This document shows positions 32,577 through 42,400 of a stretch of DNA of 64,000 nucleotides, one piece after another. The translations under genes and the position numbers were made by a program. Source of the stretch: an uncultured Clostridia bacterium (GTDB taxonomy: Bacteria > Bacillota > Clostridia > Oscillospirales > Acutalibacteraceae); the NCBI GenBank assembly GCA_944383495.1, contig CALWPT010000005.1, positions 50,583 through 114,582 on the forward strand, in the 5' to 3' direction. How positions within the stretch are numbered: the first letter of the stretch is position 1; each line of letters begins with the position of its first letter. The notes beneath the pieces are model-generated. The model worked only from the letters and a program-made list of their open reading frames with translations, was not told the DNA's origin and made no database searches.

Positions 32577-33579
32577 CGCCCTGTTCCTCCTTTGATTCCG
32601 CCGTTTCTACAGCCTCCGGATCTGCCTCGGGCGCTTCTGTTTCCACGTCCTGCTGAGATTCCTCGTCCTGCGCTGCTTCTTCCAGAACGGCTTCGCTTTC
32701 CTCCAGCACCTCGGCCACCGGCTCGCCGGTTTCCGCATCCAAAAAAACAGGAGTATACGCCGGCTCGTCCTGCTGATTTTTCACGCGCCGCAGAAGCACA
32801 ATATATAAAATCACGCCCGCTGCCACCATCAGTGCTGAAAGAACCTGGGAAACCCGGATATTGCTGGAGCCCAGCATGAGGGAATCGGTTCGCAGTCCCT
32901 CAATAAAGAACCGGCCAAAGCCATACCAAATCAAATATGTTACCGCCATCTGGCCCTTAAATTTTCTATGTTTGGACAGAATATGCAGCACTATAAAGCC
33001 CGCAATACACCACAACGATTCATACAAAAAGCAAGGGTGTACAAGATCCGTGCTTCCGGTGTCATAAAGAATCTGATCGCCGGTCATGCCAAACCAACTG
33101 CTGCCCGTGGGGCCGCCGTAAGCCTCCTGGTTGACAAAATTGCCCCAGCGTCCCACAGCCTGGCCGATCAAAAATCCCATAGCCGCCAAATCCAGCATGG
33201 AAACAAAGTTCACCTTGCGGATCTTGCACATAATGGCCCCGCCCGCAATCGCACCAATAATGCCGCCATAAATTGCCAGACCGCCCCGGCGGATATTGAA
33301 AATATCCCAAAAACCATCAAACACACCGGGATTAAAAATAAAGTAATATAACCTAGCGCCCACAATGGCAAGCGGCAGCGCCAACAGCAGGATGTCAATG
33401 ATTTTATCCGGGTCTACCCCGAAATCCTTGGCCCGTCGAAAAGCGTACAGCACCGCTAGAGCAAATCCAATGGCGATTAGAATACCGTACCAGTAAATAT
33501 TGATCCCGCCGCCAATGGGAATGGTAAAATGATCTTGAATCGGCAGCTTCCATCCAAAAAGCTGAACATAGCTGTCCAT
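32560..33579 (-). CDS. lgt: Prolipoprotein diacylglyceryl transferase with acidic tail
   Basis: Attaches diacylglycerol to the lipobox cysteine of lipoproteins. Seven or so membrane segments and the Lgt signature GRWGNFVNQEAYG are present, with the HPCFLYES motif after it. The 339-residue protein is longer than usual because of a tail of about 60 mostly Glu/Asp/Ala residues after the last membrane segment. ATG 33579 (7 bases from GGAGG) is preferred over ATG 33585 (1 base). At least three lipoproteins encoded in this window are potential substrates. Confidence 0.95.
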   Translation of the reverse strand: MDSYVQLFGWKLPIQDHFTIPIGGGINIYWYGILIAIGFALAVLYAFRRAKDFGVDPDKIIDILLLALPLAIVGARLYYFIFNPGVFDGFWDIFNIRRGGLAIYGGIIGAIAGGAIMCKIRKVNFVSMLDLAAMGFLIGQAVGRWGNFVNQEAYGGPTGSSWFGMTGDQILYDTGSTDLVHPCFLYESLWCIAGFIVLHILSKHRKFKGQMAVTYLIWYGFGRFFIEGLRTDSLMLGSSNIRVSQVLSALMVAAGVILYIVLLRRVKNQQDEPAYTPVFLDAETGEPVAEVLEESEAVLEEAAQDEESQQDVETEAPEADPEAVETAESKEEQGDGQAD

Positions 33580-33666
33580 TCTCATGCCTCCTTATTGTCT
33601 TTTTCGGCCGACAGGGGCCTATCCGTTGCTTTTATGTAACGGCGCCGCGGCGCCGAAAAGCGCAAT

Positions 33667-34944
33667 TTACCCGTTGGGTAGAACCATGGAGAGCGCAGAA
33701 TCCTCCGGCCGCAGCGCCGAACGCAGATGATCCATGACATCCGCTGCGGTGACATGGCGATAAGCCTCCAAACCGGCAAAGGGATCCTCCCGCAAAAACG
33801 CCGCGTTTACCAGAAGGCCGGCGGTGGACTCCACCGTGTTGAACTTCATGATCTGACGGCCGTAAAGCTTGCGGCGGGCCGCTTCCAACAGTCCTTCGTC
33901 AATCCCGTTTTTGCGCGCCCGCTCCAGTTCCCGGTTCATCGCCTCGTACACCCGGTCGGGATCCCTGCTTTCTCCTTCAAAAATACACGCTGCATATCCG
34001 TTTCCAAAAAAATACTCAGAACCGAACTGATCGTTGATCAGGCCCGCGTCAAACATCTCCTTGTAAAAGGGCGAGAAATTGCCGAACAGCGCTTCCAACG
34101 CCAATTCCGTTACCACGCGCCTTTTAACGGAAGGGTACGCCGATTCACAGGCTTCTTTATATCCAATGGTGAAAAGCGGCATCGCCACCGCCAGCTTCTG
34201 CTCGCACCGGCTTTGCGCCACACCGCGCGGTTCCTTTGGAAAGGTGCGGCTGATCTCCACCGGTTTCACAGGCTTGAGCCATTTATCGCATAGCTCCAGC
34301 ACCCGGGCGGCCTCCACGTTGCCCGCCACGCACAAAAACATATTGGCGGGATTGTAAAAAGTATGATAACAGCGGTAAAGCAGATCTTTATCAATTTTGG
34401 CGATGGATTCCACGGTTCCGGCAATGTCCACCTTTACGCTATGCTCATGGTATAGGCAGCCCAGGAGGTTGAACAGCACACGCCAGGTAGGAGAGTCGTC
34501 ATACATGCGGATTTCCTGCCCGATAATTCCCTGTTCCTTTTCCACCGTTTCCTTGGTAAAATAGGGGCTTTGAACAAAATCCATTAAAATTCCCAGGTTT
34601 TCCTCAAATTGATCCGAACAGGAAAACAGGTAGCAGGTGCGGTCGAAGGACGTATAGGCATTGGCATAGGCGCCTGTTTTGGCGTACCGCGTAAAGGCGT
34701 CCCCGTCCTCGCTTTCAAACAGCTTGTGCTCCAGAAAATGGGCGATTCCCGCGGGCACATGGACGAAATCCGCGTCCTCTCCCGTTTTGAAGCAAACGTC
34801 GATGGATCCATAGCGGGTACCGAACAGCGCATAGCTGGATGCGTAATCCCGTTTTTCGCAGATATAAATATCCAGCCCGCTTTCATGCCGGGCCTTCACA
34901 TATTTTTCCCCGATGGCTTTGTTTTCGATGATTTGATTTTGCAA
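33667..34944 (-). CDS. yfmH: M16 family peptidase YfmH (EF-P modification-associated)
   Basis: A 425-residue M16 metallopeptidase subunit with the inverted zinc motif HFLEH (near residue 68) and the downstream glutamate region EKEQGIIGQEI. With the gene upstream it forms the YfmF/YfmH pair, which in Bacillus is associated with 5-aminopentanol modification of elongation factor P. YfmH is the subunit with the metal site. The start is TTG 34944 with an AGAGGA site. The substrate here is unknown, and efp is not in this window. Confidence 0.88.
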   Translation of the reverse strand: MQNQIIENKAIGEKYVKARHESGLDIYICEKRDYASSYALFGTRYGSIDVCFKTGEDADFVHVPAGIAHFLEHKLFESEDGDAFTRYAKTGAYANAYTSFDRTCYLFSCSDQFEENLGILMDFVQSPYFTKETVEKEQGIIGQEIRMYDDSPTWRVLFNLLGCLYHEHSVKVDIAGTVESIAKIDKDLLYRCYHTFYNPANMFLCVAGNVEAARVLELCDKWLKPVKPVEISRTFPKEPRGVAQSRCEQKLAVAMPLFTIGYKEACESAYPSVKRRVVTELALEALFGNFSPFYKEMFDAGLINDQFGSEYFFGNGYAACIFEGESRDPDRVYEAMNRELERARKNGIDEGLLEAARRKLYGRQIMKFNTVESTAGLLVNAAFLREDPFAGLEAYRHVTAADVMDHLRSALRPEDSALSMVLPNG

Positions 34945-35019
34945 GGCGATCCTCTTTTCTCCGCCGCGGTATTCGGCGTTTTCCTCCCCACGGCGGCCGC
35001 GAAGGAAAACACGCGCCGG

Positions 35020-36294
35020 TTATTCCTTGTTTTTGCCCAGGAAATAAACCGTGTCCAATTGCAACGCATTGGCCGCGGTTACCACCTGGTCTTTGGTCAC
35101 CGAAGCAATCAGCCGCCCATACTCCTCAGGGGTGACTGTTTCGTTGAAAATCCGGTCGGTAAACCACTGATCCAGGGCGGAGGGCGAATCGTACACGCCT
35201 TTGGCCGCATCCATCATGGAGAGCTTGGAATAGTGCAGCAGTTCTTCGGAAAACGCACCCTTACGCATAGACTCTGCCTGTTCCAAAATCGCATCGTAGG
35301 CCTTTTGACGGTTTTCCTCCTCAATGCCGCTGTCTATCAGCAACAGCCCCTTATGGCGATTGAAGTGGGCGGCGCAGTAATAACAAAGGCTGCGTTTTTC
35401 CCGCACGTTTTCAAAGCATAAAGAATAGGGGCCTCCTCCCAGCATGTCAGCCATCATGCGGACAGCGATCACTGCCCGGTCGTTTCCCATCGCGCCTGTG
35501 CGGAATCCCAGCACCAGCTTGCCCTGGGTGACCCCCATGGTTTCCTCCACCATCCGGGGCTCTTTCGGTGCCTTTCCTCCCAGGAGGGCCGGCATCTTTG
35601 CAGGAGCCCGTTGGATTTGGGCAAACGCCTCGGAAAACGGACGGAAAATCCCAGAAGTGTCCTTCTGACCGGTCACGCTGATATTTACAAAAGCCTCCCG
35701 CAGCACACGCTTCCAGGCGCCGGCCATGTCCTGCGCCGTCAACGCCCTTACTTCCTCAACCGTACCGTACCTTGGCAGGCCGAAGGGCTCGTCCGCACAC
35801 ATTTCTTCTGTCAGCCGGTTGATGGCGTAGACCCGCTTTTCATTCAATTCCCCTTCGATCCGCTGAACCATTCGTTCTTTTTCGCTTTCCAGGTCCTTTT
35901 CGCAAAACAATCCGTTTTCTACCGGCGGGTCAAACAGCAGGTCCCGCAAAAGGGCGGCGCATTCCGTTAAAATTTGCGTCCCATCCGATGCGAATGAATC
36001 GTTTAAACCGGCGATCAACAGGCTCAACACCTGCCTGTCCCCCATTTTATCCACGTCGGCATACAACGTTGCGCCGTACAGTTCGGCCAAACGGCGGTTC
36101 AAAGCCGAATAATCGGGGTAACGGCGGCAGGCGCGGGTAAGCAAAAAGGGCAGCAGCGCGTTTTGCGCCGCTGTTGCCTTTTGCAAAGGAAGGAATAAGC
36201 TGATATGAATCCGGGTCGTTTTAAACCGGCTGCTGGGAATCCCAAAGCCCTGCATTCCGTCTCCCAGCCTGGTCACAGTGATACTCTCGGACAT
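35020..36294 (-). CDS. yfmF: M16 family protein YfmF (non-catalytic partner)
   Basis: A 424-residue M16 homologue that lacks the HxxEH zinc motif in the expected place (LPFLLTRACRRYPDY), so it is the inactive partner of the adjacent YfmH, as in other two-subunit M16 systems. The conserved ALNRRLAELYGATL stretch and the C-terminal M16 repeat (LGGGPYSLCFENVREKRSLCYY) identify the family. ATG 36294 has AAAAGGGTG just upstream. It is the promoter-proximal gene of the yfmF-yfmH-lgt-folD run. Confidence 0.86.
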   Translation of the reverse strand: MSESITVTRLGDGMQGFGIPSSRFKTTRIHISLFLPLQKATAAQNALLPFLLTRACRRYPDYSALNRRLAELYGATLYADVDKMGDRQVLSLLIAGLNDSFASDGTQILTECAALLRDLLFDPPVENGLFCEKDLESEKERMVQRIEGELNEKRVYAINRLTEEMCADEPFGLPRYGTVEEVRALTAQDMAGAWKRVLREAFVNISVTGQKDTSGIFRPFSEAFAQIQRAPAKMPALLGGKAPKEPRMVEETMGVTQGKLVLGFRTGAMGNDRAVIAVRMMADMLGGGPYSLCFENVREKRSLCYYCAAHFNRHKGLLLIDSGIEEENRQKAYDAILEQAESMRKGAFSEELLHYSKLSMMDAAKGVYDSPSALDQWFTDRIFNETVTPEEYGRLIASVTKDQVVTAANALQLDTVYFLGKNKE

Positions 36295-36347
36295 GTCAAC
36301 ACCCTTTTCTTTTTAATGCATTCTTTTTGATGAAACAATTTTTTTAA

Positions 36348-36356
36348 ATTATACCA
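36348..36356 (-). promoter_or_regulatory. Extended -10 promoter candidate for yfmF
   Basis: On the minus strand TGGTATAAT, an extended -10 with a perfect TATAAT, 53 bases before yfmF. The -35 region (TACCAA) is poor. Confidence 0.5.
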
Positions 36357-36436
36357 CAATCTTCCACCACTTGGTAGACCCAAAAACAATTTTTTTCCAG
36401 GCGCTCGCCTTTCGGCATTCTTCGGCAAACCGGCCT

Positions 36437-39400
36437 TTAAAACGTCACCACGGCCTGGTGCGCCTGTCCGTCCAGCGGGATCAGGGTTGCAGGCCGGCCG
36501 TCCACCGTCAGGCATGGCTGCCCTGTTTGCTTAACCAGAATCTCAAGGGAGGTGTTTCGCAGTTCCATAGAAAGACGGCATTCCATCCAATCATCCGGCA
36601 GATTGGGAGAAAAAATCAGTCCCCCGTTTCGAAGCTGCAGGCCCAGCAGTCCGGTGAGCACCGTTTGGTAATACCAGCCCGCGGCGCCGGTGTACAGGCT
36701 CCAGCCGCCGCGCCCCTCTGAACCGGGGGCGGCGTAAATATCCGCCGCAATAAAATAGGGCTCCAGGCCGTACCGCTCTGCCAGCTGCGGATCGGTGCTC
36801 CGCACAGCGGGCGACAGCATCCGCAGCAATGCGTACCCTTCCGCTTTTCTGCCGCTGCGGAACATGGCCAGCGCCAGCCACACCGCCGCGTGGGTATATT
36901 GCCCGCCGTTTTCCCGAACGCCGGGGGGATACGCCGCAATGTAGCCCGGGTCGCTTTTCCCGTGAAAAGCCGGTGTAAACAGCCGTGCCATTTTATATTT
37001 TCGGTCAATCAGACGCTCTGCAGCGTGATCCAGGGCCGAATGCACCCGCTTGGCGTTTTCCATGCCGCTGAGCTGCGCAAACGCCTGAGGAAGCAGATCC
37101 ATTTCGCATTCGCCGCTTCCCGGCACGCCCAGGGGCGTGCCGTCGTCCCAAAAAGCCCGGACATAATATCCATTTTGGTAAGCGGCCTGATCCACGGCCG
37201 CCTTCATTTGAGCCGCTCTATCCAAATACTCCCGCGCCAGCCCCGTTTCGCCACGGTTGACCGCTACGGCGGCGAGCCGCTCCAGAGCTATGACAAAAAA
37301 TTGGGCCAGCCAAACGCTTTCTCCCTCTCCGCCATGACCGATCCTGGAAAAACCGTCGTTCCAATCGCCGTTTCCGATCAAGGGCAGTCCGTGCCGGCCA
37401 AATCCAACGCTGGATACCGCCCGAACACAATGATCAAACAAACTGGCGGTTTCCTCGCTGACGCCCGGGGTAAAATACCGCTCTTGTTCCCCCGGCTTTA
37501 AAGGCTCTCCGGTGATAAAGGGAACCTGCTCATCAAAAATGCCTGTATCGCCTGTGACCAACGCATACGCGCAAGCCGCATAAACCAGCCAGAGCTTATC
37601 GTCAGAACAGCGGGTGCGAACGCCGCAGTCGCCGCCTTCCAGCTCATGCCACCAATGCAGCACATCCCCTTCGGGGAACTGGTGGGCCGCGGCCTTGATC
37701 AGCAGCGCGCGGGTCAAGGCAGGGTTCCAATACATGGCCGCTAAGGAATCCTGCAGCTGATCCCGGAACCCGAAGGCGCCGCCGCACTGCCAAAATCCGG
37801 TGCGCCCCCGGATCCGCCCGTTTTCCACCTGATGCGGCAGCCAGGTATTGAACATATGATTCAGCAGCCGGTCGGGCGTTTGAATGCGGATTCCGCTTCC
37901 CGACGCCGCTGGCAGCGCCTCCCGCGGTTGATCGGGGACAAAGGAAAGGGTAAACTCCACGCATCCCTTTTCTCCCATTCGGGGCGTTTTGCTAACGGTC
38001 ACTGCCCCGCAGGGATCCCACAGGGGCAAAAGGCTCCTCTCATGCCACCGGCCGCCGAAAAAGGCGTTTCGGTCGCAGATATATCCCAGCTCCCCGCCCT
38101 TGGCAGAAATCCGCAGCTCTCCGGTTAGGGCGGTATTATAAGGATTGCGGAGAGCCAGCGTCTCATGATCCCATGCTCCTGTAATAAATCGGGCGGTATC
38201 CCGGTTCACACCCAGCACTGTTTCGGTGTAAAAAGCAAAGGTCAGCGGAACTGCTTGACTGGACGTATAAGCAATCTCCAGCTTTTTCTTGCCCTCCTGC
38301 GCGGTGACGCAGCAGCGGTATTCCACCGGCCCCGCGATTCCTTCATACAGCGCAAAATCAGGGGAAAAGGTAACCTTTGCTCCGGCACACAGATCATAGA
38401 CCGCGCCATCCACCCGCAAAAGCAGAAGCTCGCCCCTATTATCGGTGCGGCTGTCATTGTACCAGGGGGTCAGCTTATTTTCCCGCGCGTTGCCATACCA
38501 GGTAAAGCCGGGGGATTGGTCGGACAACAGCGTGCCCAGTTCCCCGCTTTGCAGAAGGTTGCACCAAGGCAGCGCCGGCTTGCGGTTTAAAACGAACCCG
38601 CCGGAAATGAACACGCCCCCTTCCACCTTCTCTCCGGCTTCCTGCGCGGGTTTGGGCTGCACAGGACGAATGGAAACAGGAAAAAAGTCCGGAGCGGGAT
38701 GCCGGATGCTGGTCACGCTGTCCGGCACCAAATAGGCGCTGGCGGCGGTCAGCAGCTGGATTTCTTCTGGGGTAAAGCGCATCTGGTCCACCAGATGGAT
38801 TCCGCCCTTCTGTCCGATCAGCATCGCGCTTCCCACCTGTTCCGCATATTCTAAGATTCCCTCGCTCATGGGCCTGGAATATTCGCCGCCTTGAGAATAA
38901 AGCGCCGCCAGGTCAAAGCGAAGGCCCGCGCTGCGCAATTGCTTCTGCATGCGTAGATAAGGCTCGGCCCGGCTGATATCGGCGGCATTTTTCAGGTGGA
39001 TGAGAACAACCGGAAGATCCCCTGAGATTCCCATCTTCCACAGCGCTCCCACTCCCAGCCGGTTTTCCCGAACGGCGGCCAGCCAGCGCCGGCTGCGCCG
39101 CACAGGATAATACAGCGCAGGCAGGATCTCTGCCGCAAGGCGGCTTTCCAAGCCGCTGTCAAACAGCGGCGCGGAAGCCGCTTCCTTGGCGCTCTGCCAA
39201 TTCCGGCATTCCGCTAACCGCGCTCCCGCCTCCTCTTTGGTGGACGCCGCGCAAAGAAGCACAGAAAAGCCTTTCGACGATCGAGGCGGGATCTCCAGCG
39301 TTACCTCTATGGCAGCGCATAGGTCCGGCAGACTATTGGCGTTGTTTTCCGAAATCCCCCGGGCTGCGGCGGAAAACAGGGAGGAAACGCCATACGGCCG

Positions 39401-42400
39401 GGACAACAGCCGTTCCCGGGCGGTTTCATATAAAAATGGTGCGCCGTCGGCAAGCCCCATATACAGATGGGCTTCGCCTTCCCCGTCCCGCGGGCGGCGG
39501 GCAATGTGCAGGGCGCGGAGAGCCGGATCATATCGGGAGGACAAAAACAGCTTGGAAAAGGCGGGATGGGCGCTGTCGTCCTGCCATTTGGCAAGGGAGG
39601 GTTCGCAGTAACAAAGCACCCGCACCTTCCTCTTTTGCCCCGATGTGTTTTTGATCACAATTTGCCGCTGTTCACAAGCGGAGGTTTTGTGCACTGTTAC
39701 TCGCATACCAGCATGAATCGGGCCCTTCTCGGCATAAAACGCGGCATACTGCCTGGCAAATTCCGCGGAGTGAGCAGCCTTGTCCCCATAAACCGGCGCA
39801 CGGGTGATAGAAAACAGGACGTCGTCGGATTTGACCACGGCAAAAAAGCCCAGCGGACGGCGCAGTAAATCCCGGCTCCGCCGGGTGATATCCAGACCCA
39901 TGGCGGCAGAAAACCCTGTTCCGGAATCGGTGAGATGGGTTGTCCATTCCCCATTGGATAGAATGTGCACCCGCGGGTCCGCAGGATTGATGAGATCCAT
40001 TTCCTCCACGGAAGAGTAAATTCTGCCTGGCTTTTCCGGCACCTGCTTGTGGACTACATCCTCAAACACAGCCGCTCCAACGGGAATTTTCTCCTCCAGC
40101 AGCTCCCGGGCCGCCTCCATTTGCGGATGGCTCATGAACCGCCTTTGCATCACGTTGTCCTGCAATACATTGCAGACCGACAGCAGGCTCATGCCCACAT
40201 GATGCGCCATATAGCTCCGCACAATGGCATATCCCTTCAGCCCCACCCGGGCTGGCGTAAAGTCCACCGCCTCGTAAAATCCATACCGTCCCGTCATATC
40301 CATTTCCTTCAGCCTGTCCAGGTTTTTCAAAGCCGAACGGGGCGCAGCCTGCAAGCACAAAAAGCTGGAATAAGGCGACACCACAAATTCGCTGTTCAGC
40401 CGTCGTTTCATCCCCAGCTTGGCAACGCCGTGGGCCTTATACTGATAATTGAACTGGGCGTCGAAGGCGTAAAACCCGCTTTCGGAGCAGCCGAAGGGCT
40501 TTCCCAGCCGACGCGCTCGGTTTATCTGGCAGAAAACGCAAAACCGCAGCGCTTCATAGGACAGAGAATTTTCATAAACCGGCAGCAGCAGCGCAGGCAT
40601 AAAGTACTCGAACATGGTTCCCGTCCAGGATACAGGGCCGGCGTACCCGCCCTCACGGGCTAGGGTGCGGCCTAGGGCGCCGTAATGCTTTTTGGGCACC
40701 TGGCCGGTGGCAACGGAAAAATAGCTTGTCATGCGGGATTCGCTCATCAGAAGGTCATAGAAGGATTCGCTCAGCTTCCCTGTTTCAAGGTCGTACCCAA
40801 TATGGAACAGCTTTCGCTTTACATTATAAAACACCGTCAGATCCGTATGCTCCACCAGCGCTCGGATGCGCCGGCAAAGACCGTCCAGCCGGAAGTCCTG
40901 CCCCACATATTCCGAAAGTCCGGCCTGAAGCGCCACAAGGCAGCAGGCAAAATTGCCTGAATCCACAGTAGAGACAAACCGGGGCTTTAAAGGCTCCAGC
41001 GTGCGGGTATCATACCAGTTGAGAAGGTTGCCTTTATATTGCTCCAGCTTTTCCACCGTATCCAATGTGGAAGCTACTCGCTGGCAGAGGGTTGCTGTAT
41101 CAATGAATCCAAGATCCCGGGCGGCCAGCGTGCAGAGCAGCATCAGCCCGATATTAGTAGGTGATGTGCGGTGTGCAACTGCGCGCACGGGGGCCTCCTG
41201 TAGGTTGTCTGGCGGCAGAAAATGGTCTCTGGGTCCGGCAAGATCTGCGTAATACCGCCACATGGAGGAAGCGAATGACAACAGAGAATTTCGCTCCGCG
41301 TCCGACAAGCGCATGGTTTTGGGCTTGCTTTTCCTGCCTGTCAGCCACATTACAAATGGGCACGCCAATGCAAACAATCCCATCAGCCGGGCAATGGAGC
41401 TGTGCTTTAATAGTAAAAGAGCCCCCATAAGGAGAGAAAACCAGCAGGCTGCAAGCAGTTTCCAAAAGCTGTTCTTTTTGCGTTCGCTGTCCGCTGCCGT
41501 CACCCATTCCAGCAGATTTTGCTTGGATATTCCCAGCCGCCAAAGGGTGCGAAACACTGCGTCCAGAGTGCGGTAAGCGGTTTGAACCAGCAGCGAAAGG
41601 AATAGCAAGGCTTGGGCCAGGGCGGTCAGAGCCGCCGGCATTGCCTTGGAATAATATTTCCGGGAGAAAGCGTTAACGCCGCCGCTGACAAAGGAATAAA
41701 AGGCAGAAAACAGGGACGGGCCCGCCGTTCCCAGCATCGCAGCCAGCACCAAATAAGGTGCAGCCTGCAAGGGGAACAGCGCGGCGATGAGACAAAATAA
41801 AGAGAACACCGGCGTTAAGGACCGGCGCAGATTGTCCAGCAGCATATGGCGGGACAATCCGCTCAGAGGGTTTTTCCGGCCGCCCGGCGCTGTTTTGAAC
41901 AGCCAGCCAATGTTTTGCCAATCCCCTCGGATCCAGCGGTGCAGCCGTTCCAAATAAGCGCGCGCACTGGTTGGACAGCCGTCGGTTACCTGCACGTCGG
42001 AAACATACCCGCAGCGCAAAAACGCCCCCTCTAAAATATCATGGCTTAAGATCCGCTCCTTTGGCAGGGAATCCAACAGACACTGGCTGAACGCCTCCAC
42101 ATCAATCAGCCCCTTGCCCGCAAAAATTCCCTGGGCAAATAAATCCTGATAGAACTCTCCCGTCCCCGCGTCGTACACGCTGACGCCCCCCGTTCCACAG
42201 GTCACGCGGGAAAACGGCGTGGCGGCCGCGGCTTCCAAGTCAGTTTCCACACGAGGTGCAAGAATTCCGTAGCCCTTGACGACACGTCCCTTCCGGCTGT
42301 CAAACACCGGACGGTTCATGGGATGCAGCGCAACGGAAACCAAATCCCGAACGGAGCCAAGGAGCGGGCGGGTATCTCCATCCAGCGCCATAATGTATTG

